A stretch of 64,000 nt of DNA from Afipia sp. OHSU_II-C1 (GTDB lineage Bacteria > Pseudomonadota > Alphaproteobacteria > Rhizobiales > Xanthobacteraceae). The DNA is taken from contig NZ_APJI01000015.1 of assembly GCF_000497575.1 (NCBI RefSeq), positions 124,001 through 188,000 on the forward strand, given 5' to 3'. Positions 35,866-44,550 of the stretch are shown in pieces (the stretch's first letter is position 1; the number at the start of each line of letters is the position of its first letter). Below the pieces are notes generated by a model. That model had not been told where the DNA came from. It worked only from the letters and a program-made list of their open reading frames with translations, and made no database searches. A program made the position numbers and the translations under genes.

Positions 35866-36635
35866 CAACGTTGAATCCTGAGCTCCGCCGGATTAATGCG
35901 CGACGCCTCGACGATCATCGTCGACAGCGACCGGCCGATGCAGTCATGAACCCGTTTCGCCATTCCAAATCCGTGTGCCGGGCCGAACAGATCGAAGTCG
36001 CCGGCCTCGCTCCAGTGCCGCATGATCGCAAACCGATCGAACACCGGAATTTCATGCTCCTGCGCGACCACCCGCATCGTATCGTTGTACGGCGTGACCG
36101 AGAGCATCGTTTCCATACGTGGGTTGTATTGCAGATTGATCAAGAGCACGTCGACGCCGGCCTTCTGCAAGGCACCGATGCCATTGTCCAGCGCCGCGCG
36201 GAAATCGTCCGTGTCGATCGAGCGGATCGCATCGACCGTCCCCGTCTGCCAGATCACGAGATCCGGCTTCTGGTCCGCAGGAAGCTTTTCGATCAGCTGA
36301 CCGAACCCGGCGGCAGCCTCCGCTGCGGTCTTCTTGGGCCGGAGATCGGTCCGCACGTTGACGGCCACGCCCGCGAGGTTCTCGCGCAATGTCGCTTCGA
36401 GCCGCGCCGGGTAGGACGCGCTCGCCCCGTCGGCACCGGCGAGAGCCGAAGAGCCGCTGCCGACCACGAGGATGTCGAGACGCTTCCTGGTCTTGACCGC
36501 ATCGGCGACCTTCGGAAACACGCTTTCGGTCGTCAGGAGATAAGCCGGCACGACGCATCCGGGGGTATTCTCCGCATGCGACGGAGAAGCCGCCAGGAGA
36601 CCCATCGCTATCCCTGCAACCAGCAGCACTTTCAT
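35865..36635 (-). CDS. Periplasmic SGNH-like protein with degenerate catalytic blocks
   Basis: 256 residues from the ATG at 36635, overlapping the opgC stop (ATGA). Signal peptide MKVLLVAGIAMGLLAASPSHA. It is a paralogue of the next gene (VDVLLINLQYNPR versus IDVVLIDPQYVP; VFDRFAIMRHW versus VFPRFEVMRQW), with block I LVVGSGSSALAG (Ser60). Block III reads TGTVDA, so the Asn is Val134, and block V reads GPAHGFG, with Gly218 where Asp is expected and His221. It may be a non-hydrolytic partner or an atypical enzyme. Confidence 0.82.
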   Translation of the reverse strand: MKVLLVAGIAMGLLAASPSHAENTPGCVVPAYLLTTESVFPKVADAVKTRKRLDILVVGSGSSALAGADGASASYPARLEATLRENLAGVAVNVRTDLRPKKTAAEAAAGFGQLIEKLPADQKPDLVIWQTGTVDAIRSIDTDDFRAALDNGIGALQKAGVDVLLINLQYNPRMETMLSVTPYNDTMRVVAQEHEIPVFDRFAIMRHWSEAGDFDLFGPAHGFGMAKRVHDCIGRSLSTMIVEASRINPAELRIQR

Positions 36636-37861
36636 GATCCGCCTCCCGCGAGATCGGCGTCGCTTTCCGCGCCCTTCGCACGTTTGTCGGTCTTGCTTGC
36701 CTCGATCTTGTACCACGAAAACAGCGAGGCCGCGGCTGACATAATGACGATCCCGGCCATGCTGACGAAGAAATGCATCCACGCTCCGCCGGAGACTTCG
36801 GCGAGGACGAAGTGCCCGGCGAATGCAAGGAAGACGCCGAGGCAAAAGATCTCCAGCGAGTGCTGGCCGCATCGAATGACCGGGCGCAGCCAGGGCGATT
36901 TCAGGCCCGGCCAGCTCGCCGGAATAAAGCGTACTGTGATCGCCGCAAGCGCGAGGAAATGGGCGAAACGCAGCACGTCGAGATCGGTCTTGTTGATCGG
37001 GTACATCCAGCTTTCCAGCCAGCGCGGCATGTAGGTATTCAGTTGCGGCATATGCCAGGTCAGCGTCACACAGAACGCAAAAACAAGATAGGCAATGCAT
37101 AGCCCCAGTGTAATGCGTGACGACAGAATGCGGGCCATTCGCTTTGCGCCGCCCAGCGCGCACCACGCCCCGAACACAAAAAGCAACTGCCAGGCAAACG
37201 GATTGAAGAACCATGTGCCGTTCGGATAGGCTGGCAGAGCAAGATCGAACTCCCATGTGATGGCGTAGAGCACGACCGACAACGCCAAAGCGAGGTCGGC
37301 CTTGCGCTGCATCAGCCAGATGATCCCCGGCAGGAAAATCATCAGCACGATGTAAAGCGGCAGGACGTCCATGTTGACGGGCCTGAACTTCAGCAGCAGC
37401 GCCTGAACGATCGTGACGTCGGGTTGCTTGAGAAAGTCGAGGATGCCCATTTCTTCGGCGTAGAGCGGGTTGTCGAACCGCGCCGCGATGTAGGAAATTT
37501 CGGCAAGGTAGATCGTAAACAGAAAAACGTGCGCTACGTAGATTTGCCAGACGCGCTTGAAGATGCGCGCGCTCGCGACCACGAACCCGCGATCGAGCAT
37601 CGCGCGGCTGTAGACGAATGCCGCCGTATATCCCGAGATAAAGATGAAGATTTCGGTGGCGTCGCTGAAGCCGTAGTTGCGGATCGTGAACCAGGTCAGG
37701 ATATTCGGCGGCAGATGGTCGATGAAGATCAGCCAGAGCGCCATGCCGCGAAACAGATCGAGGCGCAACTCGCGCTCGCCCGCGGCGGCCGGAACAGCCA
37801 CCGCCTTCGCAGGCGCTTTCGCAACAGCCTGTTCGGTCATCTGGGTCGTCACGAGCGTCAT
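36632..37861 (-). CDS. opgC: OpgC-family membrane acyltransferase
   Basis: 409 residues with about ten membrane helices. The OpgC domain starts LRLDLFRGMALWLIFIDHLPPNILTWFTIRNYGFSDATEIFIFISGYTAAFVY, with the conserved D-H-L-P-x-N and E-x-F-I-F-I-S-G-Y. It is typical of the OpgC family, which adds succinyl groups to osmoregulated periplasmic glucans. It is the first gene of a three-gene minus-strand operon: both downstream SGNH genes overlap by 1-4 bp. A short promoter region lies between 37862 and apaG (38117). Confidence 0.88.
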   Translation of the reverse strand: MTLVTTQMTEQAVAKAPAKAVAVPAAAGERELRLDLFRGMALWLIFIDHLPPNILTWFTIRNYGFSDATEIFIFISGYTAAFVYSRAMLDRGFVVASARIFKRVWQIYVAHVFLFTIYLAEISYIAARFDNPLYAEEMGILDFLKQPDVTIVQALLLKFRPVNMDVLPLYIVLMIFLPGIIWLMQRKADLALALSVVLYAITWEFDLALPAYPNGTWFFNPFAWQLLFVFGAWCALGGAKRMARILSSRITLGLCIAYLVFAFCVTLTWHMPQLNTYMPRWLESWMYPINKTDLDVLRFAHFLALAAITVRFIPASWPGLKSPWLRPVIRCGQHSLEIFCLGVFLAFAGHFVLAEVSGGAWMHFFVSMAGIVIMSAAASLFSWYKIEASKTDKRAKGAESDADLAGGGS

Positions 37862-38116
37862 TCCGGTCGAGTCCGTTCAGTCGGTTCCGCTGGAAGCCGG
37901 CAGCTCATGCCATAATCCTATGGAAGATTAAAGCGGCCCGCAAATTGCACGCATTCCAATGGACAGGCGCCTCGCAGAATGCTGGATGGCAACGATGTTG
38001 AAACAATGATCGGCGCGATCCCGTATCCACGACAAGACGCCGCAAGCATCAATTATTGGTGCCTACGCAAAGAACAACAGGTCTGCTATACTGCGACCAG
38101 AATATGGACGGACGCC

Positions 38117-38509
38117 ATGTACCGCGCCGTGACCCGTCAGATCGAAGTTATCGTCGAGCCCAGCTTCCTGCCTGAGCGCTCGTCGGCCGAAGATGGCCAT
38201 TTTTTCTGGGCTTACACGATCGCCATCGTCAATGCCGGGAACGAGACGGTTCAGCTCAAGACACGGCACTGGATCATTACCGACGGGGTCGGCCGCAGCC
38301 AGGAAGTCCGCGGCGAGGGCGTGGTCGGAGAGCAGCCGGTGCTCGAGCCGGGCGAGCGGTTCGAGTACACCAGCGGCGTACCGCTTCAGACACCCTCCGG
38401 GTTCATGACCGGCAGCTATCAGATGGTAACCGAAAGCGGCGAACCGTTCGACATCGACATCCCGGCCTTCTCGCTCGACAGTCCCACCTACAAGCGTACG
38501 TTGAACTAG
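38117..38509 (+). CDS. apaG: ApaG (Co2+/Mg2+ efflux-associated) protein
   Basis: 130 residues from the ATG at 38117; an in-frame upstream start has no RBS. Family signatures: MYRAVTRQIEVIVEPSFLPERS, FFWAYTIAIVNAGNETVQLKTRHWIITDGVG, VRGEGVVGEQPVLEPGERFEYTSGVPLQTPSGFMTGSYQM. Beta-sandwich protein associated with divalent metal and Ap4A physiology. The function of the family remains loosely defined. Alphaproteobacteria commonly carry it close to metZ, as here (within 4 kb). Confidence 0.95.
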   Translation: MYRAVTRQIEVIVEPSFLPERSSAEDGHFFWAYTIAIVNAGNETVQLKTRHWIITDGVGRSQEVRGEGVVGEQPVLEPGERFEYTSGVPLQTPSGFMTGSYQMVTESGEPFDIDIPAFSLDSPTYKRTLN

Positions 38510-38547
38510 CACGCCAAAGCCGGACCGCACGGGTCGAGGGCCGCCCC

Positions 38548-39549
38548 TTAGTCAGCCGTTCCCTGGCTGGACACCGGCTCAACACCCGCTTCATCCGGTG
38601 TGAACTCGTACACCGAACTGCAGAACTCGCAGGTGACGGCCACCTTGCCGTTCTCGACCATGTCGGCGCGATCCTGCGGCGTAAAGCTTTTCAGCATCCC
38701 CGCCACAGCGTCACGCGAGCAGGAACACTGCGCGCGCATCGCCTGCGTCGGAAACACGCGGACCCCGCGTTCGTGAAACAGCCTGAACAACAACCGCTCT
38801 CCCGAAAGATCGGGATCGATCAGCTCGACATCTTCGATGGTGCCGAACAGCGACCGGCTCTCGGCCCACGCATCGTCCTCCGGCAGGTCATGCTTGACCG
38901 CGCCCTCCGGAGCATCGCCGGGATGCAAGTCGGGCTGACGCGCGCGCTCGGGAGCCTTGGGCAGAAACTGCATCAGCATGCCGCCGCCGCGCCACCGGTG
39001 CTTGGGGCCATCGCCACTGCGGAATTCTTCGCCGACCGCGAGCCGCACCCGCGTCGGGATCTGCTCCGAGCGCAGGAAATATTCATGCGCGGCGTCTTCC
39101 AGGTTGCCGCCTTCCAGTGCGACGAGTCCCTGATAACGGCTCATCTCGGCACCCTGATCGACGGTCATGGCAAGATGCCCGTGACCGAGCAGCGCGGCTG
39201 AGTCCTGGCCGGACACAAGCCTGCTTGCGTCGTAGCGCGCATAGGCGCGCACCCGGTTCGGCGCCTGAAAGTCGACCACGATCATCGACACGGGACCATC
39301 GGTTTTCGTTTGCAGGATAAAACGGCCATCGAACTTGAGCGTCGAAGCAAGCAGTGTCGTGAGTACGATGGCTTCGCCAAGCAGCTTGCCGACCGGGGCT
39401 GGATAGTCGTGCTTGGTCAAAATCTCGTCGAGCGCAGGGCCCATCTTCGTCAGCCGGCCGCGCACATCCAGCGCGCTGACTTCAAAGGGCAGCACGGCAT
39501 CCTCCACCGGCGTTGCGGAGGGAGCACGGATTTGGCTTTCGAGAGTCAT
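38548..39549 (-). CDS. hslO: Hsp33 family redox-regulated chaperone
   Basis: 333 residues. The N-terminal chaperone domain is followed by the C-terminal zinc-binding redox switch: QCSCSRDAVAGMLKSF and VTCEFCSSVYEFTPDEAG, i.e. CxC and CxxC. Holdase activated by oxidation. The start is ATG at 39549. Downstream of argF on the same strand (about 250 bp gap), so it may share a transcript or have its own promoter in that gap. Confidence 0.95.
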   Translation of the reverse strand: MTLESQIRAPSATPVEDAVLPFEVSALDVRGRLTKMGPALDEILTKHDYPAPVGKLLGEAIVLTTLLASTLKFDGRFILQTKTDGPVSMIVVDFQAPNRVRAYARYDASRLVSGQDSAALLGHGHLAMTVDQGAEMSRYQGLVALEGGNLEDAAHEYFLRSEQIPTRVRLAVGEEFRSGDGPKHRWRGGGMLMQFLPKAPERARQPDLHPGDAPEGAVKHDLPEDDAWAESRSLFGTIEDVELIDPDLSGERLLFRLFHERGVRVFPTQAMRAQCSCSRDAVAGMLKSFTPQDRADMVENGKVAVTCEFCSSVYEFTPDEAGVEPVSSQGTAD

Positions 39550-39800
39550 GTCGGACGCATTCTTTTCAGGAGAAACGAATTGCCGCAGTTAGAAGCTCAA
39601 ACCATGACGGTCTGACTTCCCGCCCCAGGGCAATGATGGATCAAGCGAGGTATCCGCACAATATAGGGTGCCTTGTTCCGCAAAAAAGGAGTGGATCGGG
39701 AACACAGGCCAGCGGAGGAACGGCCGGAACATCGCGACCGCGCCCGCTTTTGGGCGGACGCGATGTTTTCAAAACCGGGTTTCTTTTCCGGGATGAGACC

Positions 39801-40742
39801 TTAGCCGATGGCGTGCAGACACCAGGCCAGAATGCCCTTCTGCGCGTGCAGGCGATTTTCCGCCTCGTCGAACACCACCGACTGCGGACCATCGATCACT
39901 TCATCGGTGACCTCGTCGCCGCGATGCGCCGGCAGGCAGTGCATGAAGATGGCGTTGGGGTTGGCCAGCGACATCAGCTTGGCATTGACCTGATAGGGCT
40001 TCAGCAGGTTGTGACGGTGCTCGCCGTCCTTGTCGCCCATCGACACCCAGGTGTCGGTAACAACGCAATCGGCTCCGCGCACCATCTCTTCGGGCTTGGT
40101 GCCGAGCACGATCGGCGCGCCCGTCGACTTGATCCAGTCCTTCAGCAGCTTGTTGGGCGCCAGTTCCGGCGGGGTCGCCACGCGCAGGTTGAAGCCGAAC
40201 CGGTCCGCAGCATGCGCCCACGACGCCAGCACGTTGTTGTCGTCGCCGGTCCAGGCCACCGTGCGCCCCTTGATCGGGCCGAGATGCTCTTCAAAGGTCA
40301 TGACGTCCGCCATCACCTGGCAGGGATGCGAGCGCCGGGTCAGGCCGTTGATGACCGGGACCGTCGCATGCGCGGCCAGCTCGGCCAGCGCTTCATGATT
40401 GAGAATCCGGATCATGATCGCATCGACGAAGCGCGACAGCACCCGCGCGGTGTCCGCGATGGTTTCGCCGCGCCCGAGCTGCATTTCGGCGCCGGTCAGC
40501 ATGATGGCTTCGCCGCCGAGCTGGCGCATGCCGACATCGAACGACACGCGCGTGCGCGTGGACGGCTTGTCGAAGATCATCGCCAGCGTCTTGTCGGCCA
40601 GCGGCTTGTTGGACATATCGCCGGTCTTGCGCTGCTTTTTCATCGCGATGCTGGCGTCGAGGATCGTCCGCAGATCCTGCGTCGACACGTCGAACAGATC
40701 GAGGAAATGCCGCGGAGACTGATTGGACAGCTTCTTGGTCAT
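39801..40742 (-). CDS. argF: Ornithine carbamoyltransferase
   Basis: 313 residues from the ATG at 40742. Motifs: [21 protein letters not shown] (carbamoyl-phosphate loop, STRT), [48 protein letters not shown] and [19 protein letters not shown] (HCLP). Makes citrulline from ornithine and carbamoyl phosphate in arginine synthesis. Its start overlaps the argD stop by one base (TGATG). Confidence 0.97.
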   Translation of the reverse strand: MTKKLSNQSPRHFLDLFDVSTQDLRTILDASIAMKKQRKTGDMSNKPLADKTLAMIFDKPSTRTRVSFDVGMRQLGGEAIMLTGAEMQLGRGETIADTARVLSRFVDAIMIRILNHEALAELAAHATVPVINGLTRRSHPCQVMADVMTFEEHLGPIKGRTVAWTGDDNNVLASWAHAADRFGFNLRVATPPELAPNKLLKDWIKSTGAPIVLGTKPEEMVRGADCVVTDTWVSMGDKDGEHRHNLLKPYQVNAKLMSLANPNAIFMHCLPAHRGDEVTDEVIDGPQSVVFDEAENRLHAQKGILAWCLHAIG

Positions 40743-41962
40743 CACACGGCCTCGCTCTGCGCGGACGTCTTGGCAAGCCGCGCACAGGCGCGTTCGAGAC
40801 GCGTTACCGCATCATCGATCTCCGATTCATTGACGATCAGCGGCGGCAGGAAGCGCACCACGTTGTCACCCGCGGCAACCGTCAGCAGCTTTTCGTCACG
40901 CAGCGCGCTGATGACGTCTCCCGCAGGCACCACGGCTTTGACGCCAATGAGAAGGCCGTCGCCGCGCACTTCGCTCACGACGCTGCTGTAGCGATCGACC
41001 ACGGACGCCAGCTTCTGCTTGAGCAGCAGCGACATTTTCTGAACGTGATCGAGGAACCCTGGCGCGAGCATCACGTCGAGGGTGGCGTTGCCCGCAGCAG
41101 CCGCCAGCAGGTTGCCGCCGAAGGTCGACCCATGCGTACCCGGGGTCATGCCGGCTGCAGCGGCGACCGTGGCAAGACATGCGCCCATCGGGAAACCGCC
41201 GCCAAGCGCCTTCGCCAGCGCCATGATGTCCGGCGTCACGCCGGTCTTCTCGTACGCGAACAGCGTTCCGATGCGGCCCATGCCGGTCTGCACTTCATCG
41301 AACACCAGCACGAGCTTGTTGTCATCACAAAGCTGCCGCAGGGCGCGGAAGAAGGAGGGATCCGCCGCGCGCACGCCGCCCTCACCCTGCCATGGCTCGA
41401 TGATGATCCCTGCGGTGTGTGGGCCGATTGCTTTCTTTACCGCTTCAAGATCGCCGAGCGGCACCTGGTCGAAACCTTCAACACGGGGACCGAAACCTTC
41501 GAGATATTTCTGCTGTCCGCCGGCGGCGAGCGTCGCAAGCGTGCGCCCGTGGAAAGCACCTTCAAACGTGATCAGCCGATAGCGCTCGGGGTGGCCGTTC
41601 ACTGCCTGAAATTTCCGTGCCATCTTGATGGAGGCTTCCATCGCTTCCGCACCGGAATTGCAGAAGAAAGCCACGTCGGCGAAGCTCGCGTCGCACAGCC
41701 GCGTCGCCAGCCGCTCGCCCTCCGGAATCGTGAACAGGTTCGAGACATGCCAGAGCTTCGCGGCCTGCTCCTGCACCGCCGCGACCAGATGCGGATGCGC
41801 ATGACCGAGCGCGTTGACAGCCACGCCGCTGGTGAAATCGAGATAACGATCGCCATTGGTCGCGATCAGCCATGGGCCCTCGCCGCGCTCGAAAGCAACG
41901 TCGGCGCGGGCAAAAACCGGCAACATGTGAGAGTCGAGATGCGGTTTGACACTTTGGCTCAT
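40742..41962 (-). CDS. argD: Acetylornithine aminotransferase
   Basis: 406 residues from the ATG at 41962. Class III PLP aminotransferase: [108 protein letters not shown] (Schiff-base lysine in AKALGGG) and [18 protein letters not shown]. Transaminates N-acetylglutamate semialdehyde. First gene of argD-argF-hslO. A strong hairpin lies in its leader at 42045-42070. Confidence 0.96.
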   Translation of the reverse strand: MSQSVKPHLDSHMLPVFARADVAFERGEGPWLIATNGDRYLDFTSGVAVNALGHAHPHLVAAVQEQAAKLWHVSNLFTIPEGERLATRLCDASFADVAFFCNSGAEAMEASIKMARKFQAVNGHPERYRLITFEGAFHGRTLATLAAGGQQKYLEGFGPRVEGFDQVPLGDLEAVKKAIGPHTAGIIIEPWQGEGGVRAADPSFFRALRQLCDDNKLVLVFDEVQTGMGRIGTLFAYEKTGVTPDIMALAKALGGGFPMGACLATVAAAAGMTPGTHGSTFGGNLLAAAAGNATLDVMLAPGFLDHVQKMSLLLKQKLASVVDRYSSVVSEVRGDGLLIGVKAVVPAGDVISALRDEKLLTVAAGDNVVRFLPPLIVNESEIDDAVTRLERACARLAKTSAQSEAV

Positions 41963-42518
41963 GGCGACCTGATCGATGGTGAAGGACCGGCAGCGGCGTG
42001 ATCGCATCAGCGATCGTCGCTCAATTGCCTGCCCCGGAAACGAAACGTGCCGCCCGAAAAGGCGGCACGTGGCGGTTATTCTATTGGTGGCCCCTGTCGT
42101 GTCAATCCACGCGAGCCCTTCCCGAGGCCGGGCGACAGCCCGTTTATCACTGCAAATGAAGCACAATCCGGCGTTTTGAACCTGTTCAAGCAATGAAACC
42201 GCCCGTGCGAGGCAAGAAACCCGCGATTTGCAACGTCGCAGAAAGATCGAATTTATTTGCTTTTTGTCCGGAACATGTGGACGCGCCATGCCCGACTCTT
42301 GCGCGTGAGTCACGGCATATTGTAGCATTCCTGTCGTTGGGTACGACATCTCGTGCGGCGGTTCTGATCCTCGATTGTCTTCGGTACGGCGTAAACGCCC
42401 GGTCGCTTTTCATGCAACCGGCGAGGGCTAAGGGATTCTGCCGACAGGGATTTTGGACGGTTTGCAATCGCGACGCCGCGTCAAAAATGGCCGGCGCGAT
42501 ATCAAAAGGAAGAGTGCG
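41963..42518. other. Divergent argD/gcrA intergenic region, 556 bp
   Basis: Contains both promoters. Besides the hairpin at 42045-42070 I see no gene; the short frames there are not coding-like. An AT-richer stretch at about 42245-42275 (GATCGAATTTATTTGC region) is a plausible promoter zone for gcrA but I cannot assign -35/-10 elements with confidence. Confidence 0.5.
42045..42070 (-). promoter_or_regulatory. Strong hairpin in the argD leader (possible attenuator)
   Basis: A perfect 10-bp stem, ACGTGCCGCC (42045-42054) with GGCGGCACGT (42061-42070), and a CGAAAA loop. On the minus strand it is followed by TTCGTTTCC, a weak T-tract. It lies about 83 bp before the argD start codon. Confidence 0.45.
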
Positions 42519-43028
42519 ATGACGGTAATTAGCTGGACCGACGATCGCGTTGAGCAGTTGAAGAAGCTTTGGGAAGCCGGGCTTTCGGCAAGTCAGATTG
42601 CCGCCGAACTCGGAAACATCACCCGCAACGCCGTGATCGGGAAGGTGCATCGGCTGGGCCTGTCCGGCCGCGCCAAGAGCCCGTCGTCGGCGGCGCCGCG
42701 CCAGCGCAAGGTGCGTCCGGCGCAGCACATGATGCGGATCAGCCGCCCGGTGTCACGCGGCAACACCGCGCTCGCCCATGCCTTTGAGGTCGAAGCCGAG
42801 CCGGATCCGATCGCCTATGATAACGTGGTGCCGATGAGCCAGCGTCTCAGCCTGCTGGAACTCAACGAGAACACCTGCCATTGGCCGGTCGGCGATCCGG
42901 GCAGCCCGGATTTCTTCTTCTGCGGCGGCAAGGCGCTGACCAGCCTGCCTTACTGCGCGCATCATTCGCGCGTCGCCTATCAGCCGGCCTCCGATCGCCG
43001 CCGCACTTCGCGCCCCAGCACGAAATAA
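42519..43028 (+). CDS. gcrA: GcrA-family cell cycle regulator
   Basis: 169 residues from the ATG at 42519 with AAGGAAGAG upstream. The N-terminal DNA-binding part SWTDDRVEQLKKLWEAGLSASQIAAELGNITRNAVIGKVHRLGLSGR (about 4-50) is the GcrA helix-turn-helix. The C-terminal sigma-interacting segment contains ENTCHWPVGDPGSPDFFFCGGKALTSLPYCAHHSRVAYQP with the Cys/His cluster. GcrA is an alphaproteobacterial global regulator acting at methylated GANTC promoters with sigma-70. Confidence 0.96.
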   Translation: MTVISWTDDRVEQLKKLWEAGLSASQIAAELGNITRNAVIGKVHRLGLSGRAKSPSSAAPRQRKVRPAQHMMRISRPVSRGNTALAHAFEVEAEPDPIAYDNVVPMSQRLSLLELNENTCHWPVGDPGSPDFFFCGGKALTSLPYCAHHSRVAYQPASDRRRTSRPSTK

Positions 43029-43053
43029 GCGGAAGTTTTTCCAACGATAACGA

Positions 43054-43082
43054 AAAAGCCTCATCGATCCGATGAGGCTTTT
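43054..43082. terminator. Bidirectional intrinsic terminator
   Basis: A perfect 13-bp stem, AAAAGCCTCATCG (43054-43066) with its complement at 43070-43082, and a 3-nt loop, flanked by A-tract on the left and T-tract on the right. Serves gcrA and the convergent kinase gene. Confidence 0.88.
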
Positions 43083-43128
43083 TTGTTGCGACATGCCGTG
43101 CAGCGAAAATGCTCCGGATCGAACCACC

Positions 43129-44439
43129 CTATTCCTTTGCCGAAATTTTCTCGCTTATCGGAGTCTTCGTTGAGGGAAAGCAGGCCGTGAAGGTTGCGCC
43201 GTGATTGGGAACACTTTCGATCAATAGCCGCCCGCGATGGCGATTGAGGATGTGCTTGACCAGCGACAGACCCAAGCCCGTGCCGCCCTGCGCGCGGCTG
43301 TCGCCAACGTCGACGCGATAGAACCGTTCGGTCAGCCGCGGCAGATGTTCCGGCGCGATGCCTGGACCGAAGTCACGCACCGCGAGCCGGACCTCACCGG
43401 CGTCCGCAGGCGCGGGATCGGTCAGCGATACGACGACGCGTCCGCCGGATGCGCCGTATTTGAGGCCGTTCTCGATCAGGTTTTCCAGCAGGCGCAGCAA
43501 TTCCTCACTGTCGCCGGCGACAACAACCGGCTCCTGCGGAAGCTCGACATCGATCACAACCTGACGCTCGCTCGCCAGCGGCTCAAGGCCATCGACCACC
43601 TGACGCACCAGCGGCACGACATCGACCAGCTTTTCGGGACGCACATGCGCGCTGAGTTCAACCCGCGACAGCGAGAGCAGATCGTCGATCAGCCGCGCCA
43701 TGCGCGTCGCCTGCGCGTGCATGATACCGAGAAAACGTTCGCGCGCCTTGGGGTCCTCACGCGCCGGTCCCTGCAGCGTGTCGATGAAGCCGGACAGCGC
43801 GGCCAGCGGCGTTCGCAGTTCATGGCTCGCATTGGCGACGAAATCGGCGCGCATTTCCTCGACCCGGCGCAGCGGCGTCTGATCCTGGAATGTCATCAGA
43901 ATGCAATATTCGCTGCCGCCGAATGCGGTCGGCAACGACAGCGGCGTCACGATCAGTTCCATCCAGCGGTCGACAGGAACGCGGTCCACATAGCTGGCGC
44001 GCTGCGGTTGACGGGTCGCGATGGCTTCGCGCAGCGCGGCGATAATCTCGGGAGAGCGCAGCGCGAACAGGGCCAGTTCGTTTCTGCGCAGCGCCGGCGC
44101 CAGTTGCGCCGCGGCGGTGTTGAAATGCAGCACGCGTCCGGCGCGGTCGAGAAGCACGGCCGCATCGGGCATGCCGCCAACCAGCGCCTGCACCACCGGC
44201 GTTTCCGCAGGCCGCGCACCGATCATGTCTTCGGTTGTCGGAACGGACTGATGCAGATGCCATGGCACGAGCGCCGCGCCCGCGATCACGAGAAAGATCA
44301 ATCCGGCCTGCGTCAGCGTCAGGCCTCCGAACACCACCGAGGCGACAAGACCCAGGGCGGTCGCGATCAGGATGATCGCAGACCGCCGCAGCCGGTCCGA
44401 CCACGGAGCAAAACCAGAATTGGAAGACGTTATCGTCAT
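43129..44439 (-). CDS. PhoR-like membrane sensor histidine kinase
   Basis: 436 residues from the ATG at 44439; a GTG at 44469 would add ten residues. Two N-terminal membrane segments (AIILIATALGLVASVVFGGLTL and AGLIFLVIAGAALVPW), a PAS-like domain, then the H-box VANASHELRTPLAALSGFIDTLQG and the catalytic motifs NLIENGLKYG (N-box), VRDFGPGIAPEHL (G1) and GGTGLGLSLVKHIL (G2). It resembles PhoR of the phosphate system, but no pst, phoU or phoB gene is adjacent, so the PhoR assignment is only by architecture. Confidence 0.85.
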   Translation of the reverse strand: MTITSSNSGFAPWSDRLRRSAIILIATALGLVASVVFGGLTLTQAGLIFLVIAGAALVPWHLHQSVPTTEDMIGARPAETPVVQALVGGMPDAAVLLDRAGRVLHFNTAAAQLAPALRRNELALFALRSPEIIAALREAIATRQPQRASYVDRVPVDRWMELIVTPLSLPTAFGGSEYCILMTFQDQTPLRRVEEMRADFVANASHELRTPLAALSGFIDTLQGPAREDPKARERFLGIMHAQATRMARLIDDLLSLSRVELSAHVRPEKLVDVVPLVRQVVDGLEPLASERQVVIDVELPQEPVVVAGDSEELLRLLENLIENGLKYGASGGRVVVSLTDPAPADAGEVRLAVRDFGPGIAPEHLPRLTERFYRVDVGDSRAQGGTGLGLSLVKHILNRHRGRLLIESVPNHGATFTACFPSTKTPISEKISAKE

Positions 44440-44467
44440 GCGCCGTACCTGTTTCGCGCTCACACCC

Positions 44468-44519
44468 ACTTCGCGAAGTTTGTGATCCGCTTCAGCATCC
44501 CCTTTCCGAATTTCGGAAA
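44468..44519. promoter_or_regulatory. Two palindromic dyads upstream of the kinase gene
   Basis: ACTTCGCGAAGT (44468-44479) is a perfect 12-bp palindrome. TTTCCGAA T TTCGGAAA (44503-44519) has 8-bp arms with a one-base centre. Both lie in the 111-bp gap upstream of the kinase. They look like operator dyads; neither matches the PhoB box. Binding protein unknown. Confidence 0.35.
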
Positions 44520-44550
44520 ACCCGCAGGCACGAACTGACGCAGCACACCC

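Noticed and set aside
39513..40991. A 492-codon open frame on the plus strand across argF and hslO
   Set aside because: It runs antisense to two clear enzymes with conserved motifs; its arginine/histidine-rich, low-hydrophobicity translation is typical of a GC-rich shadow frame.
43129..44439. Calling the kinase phoR with its own phosphate operon
   Set aside because: Architecture fits, but no pst, phoU or phoB gene is adjacent, so the gene symbol is left empty.
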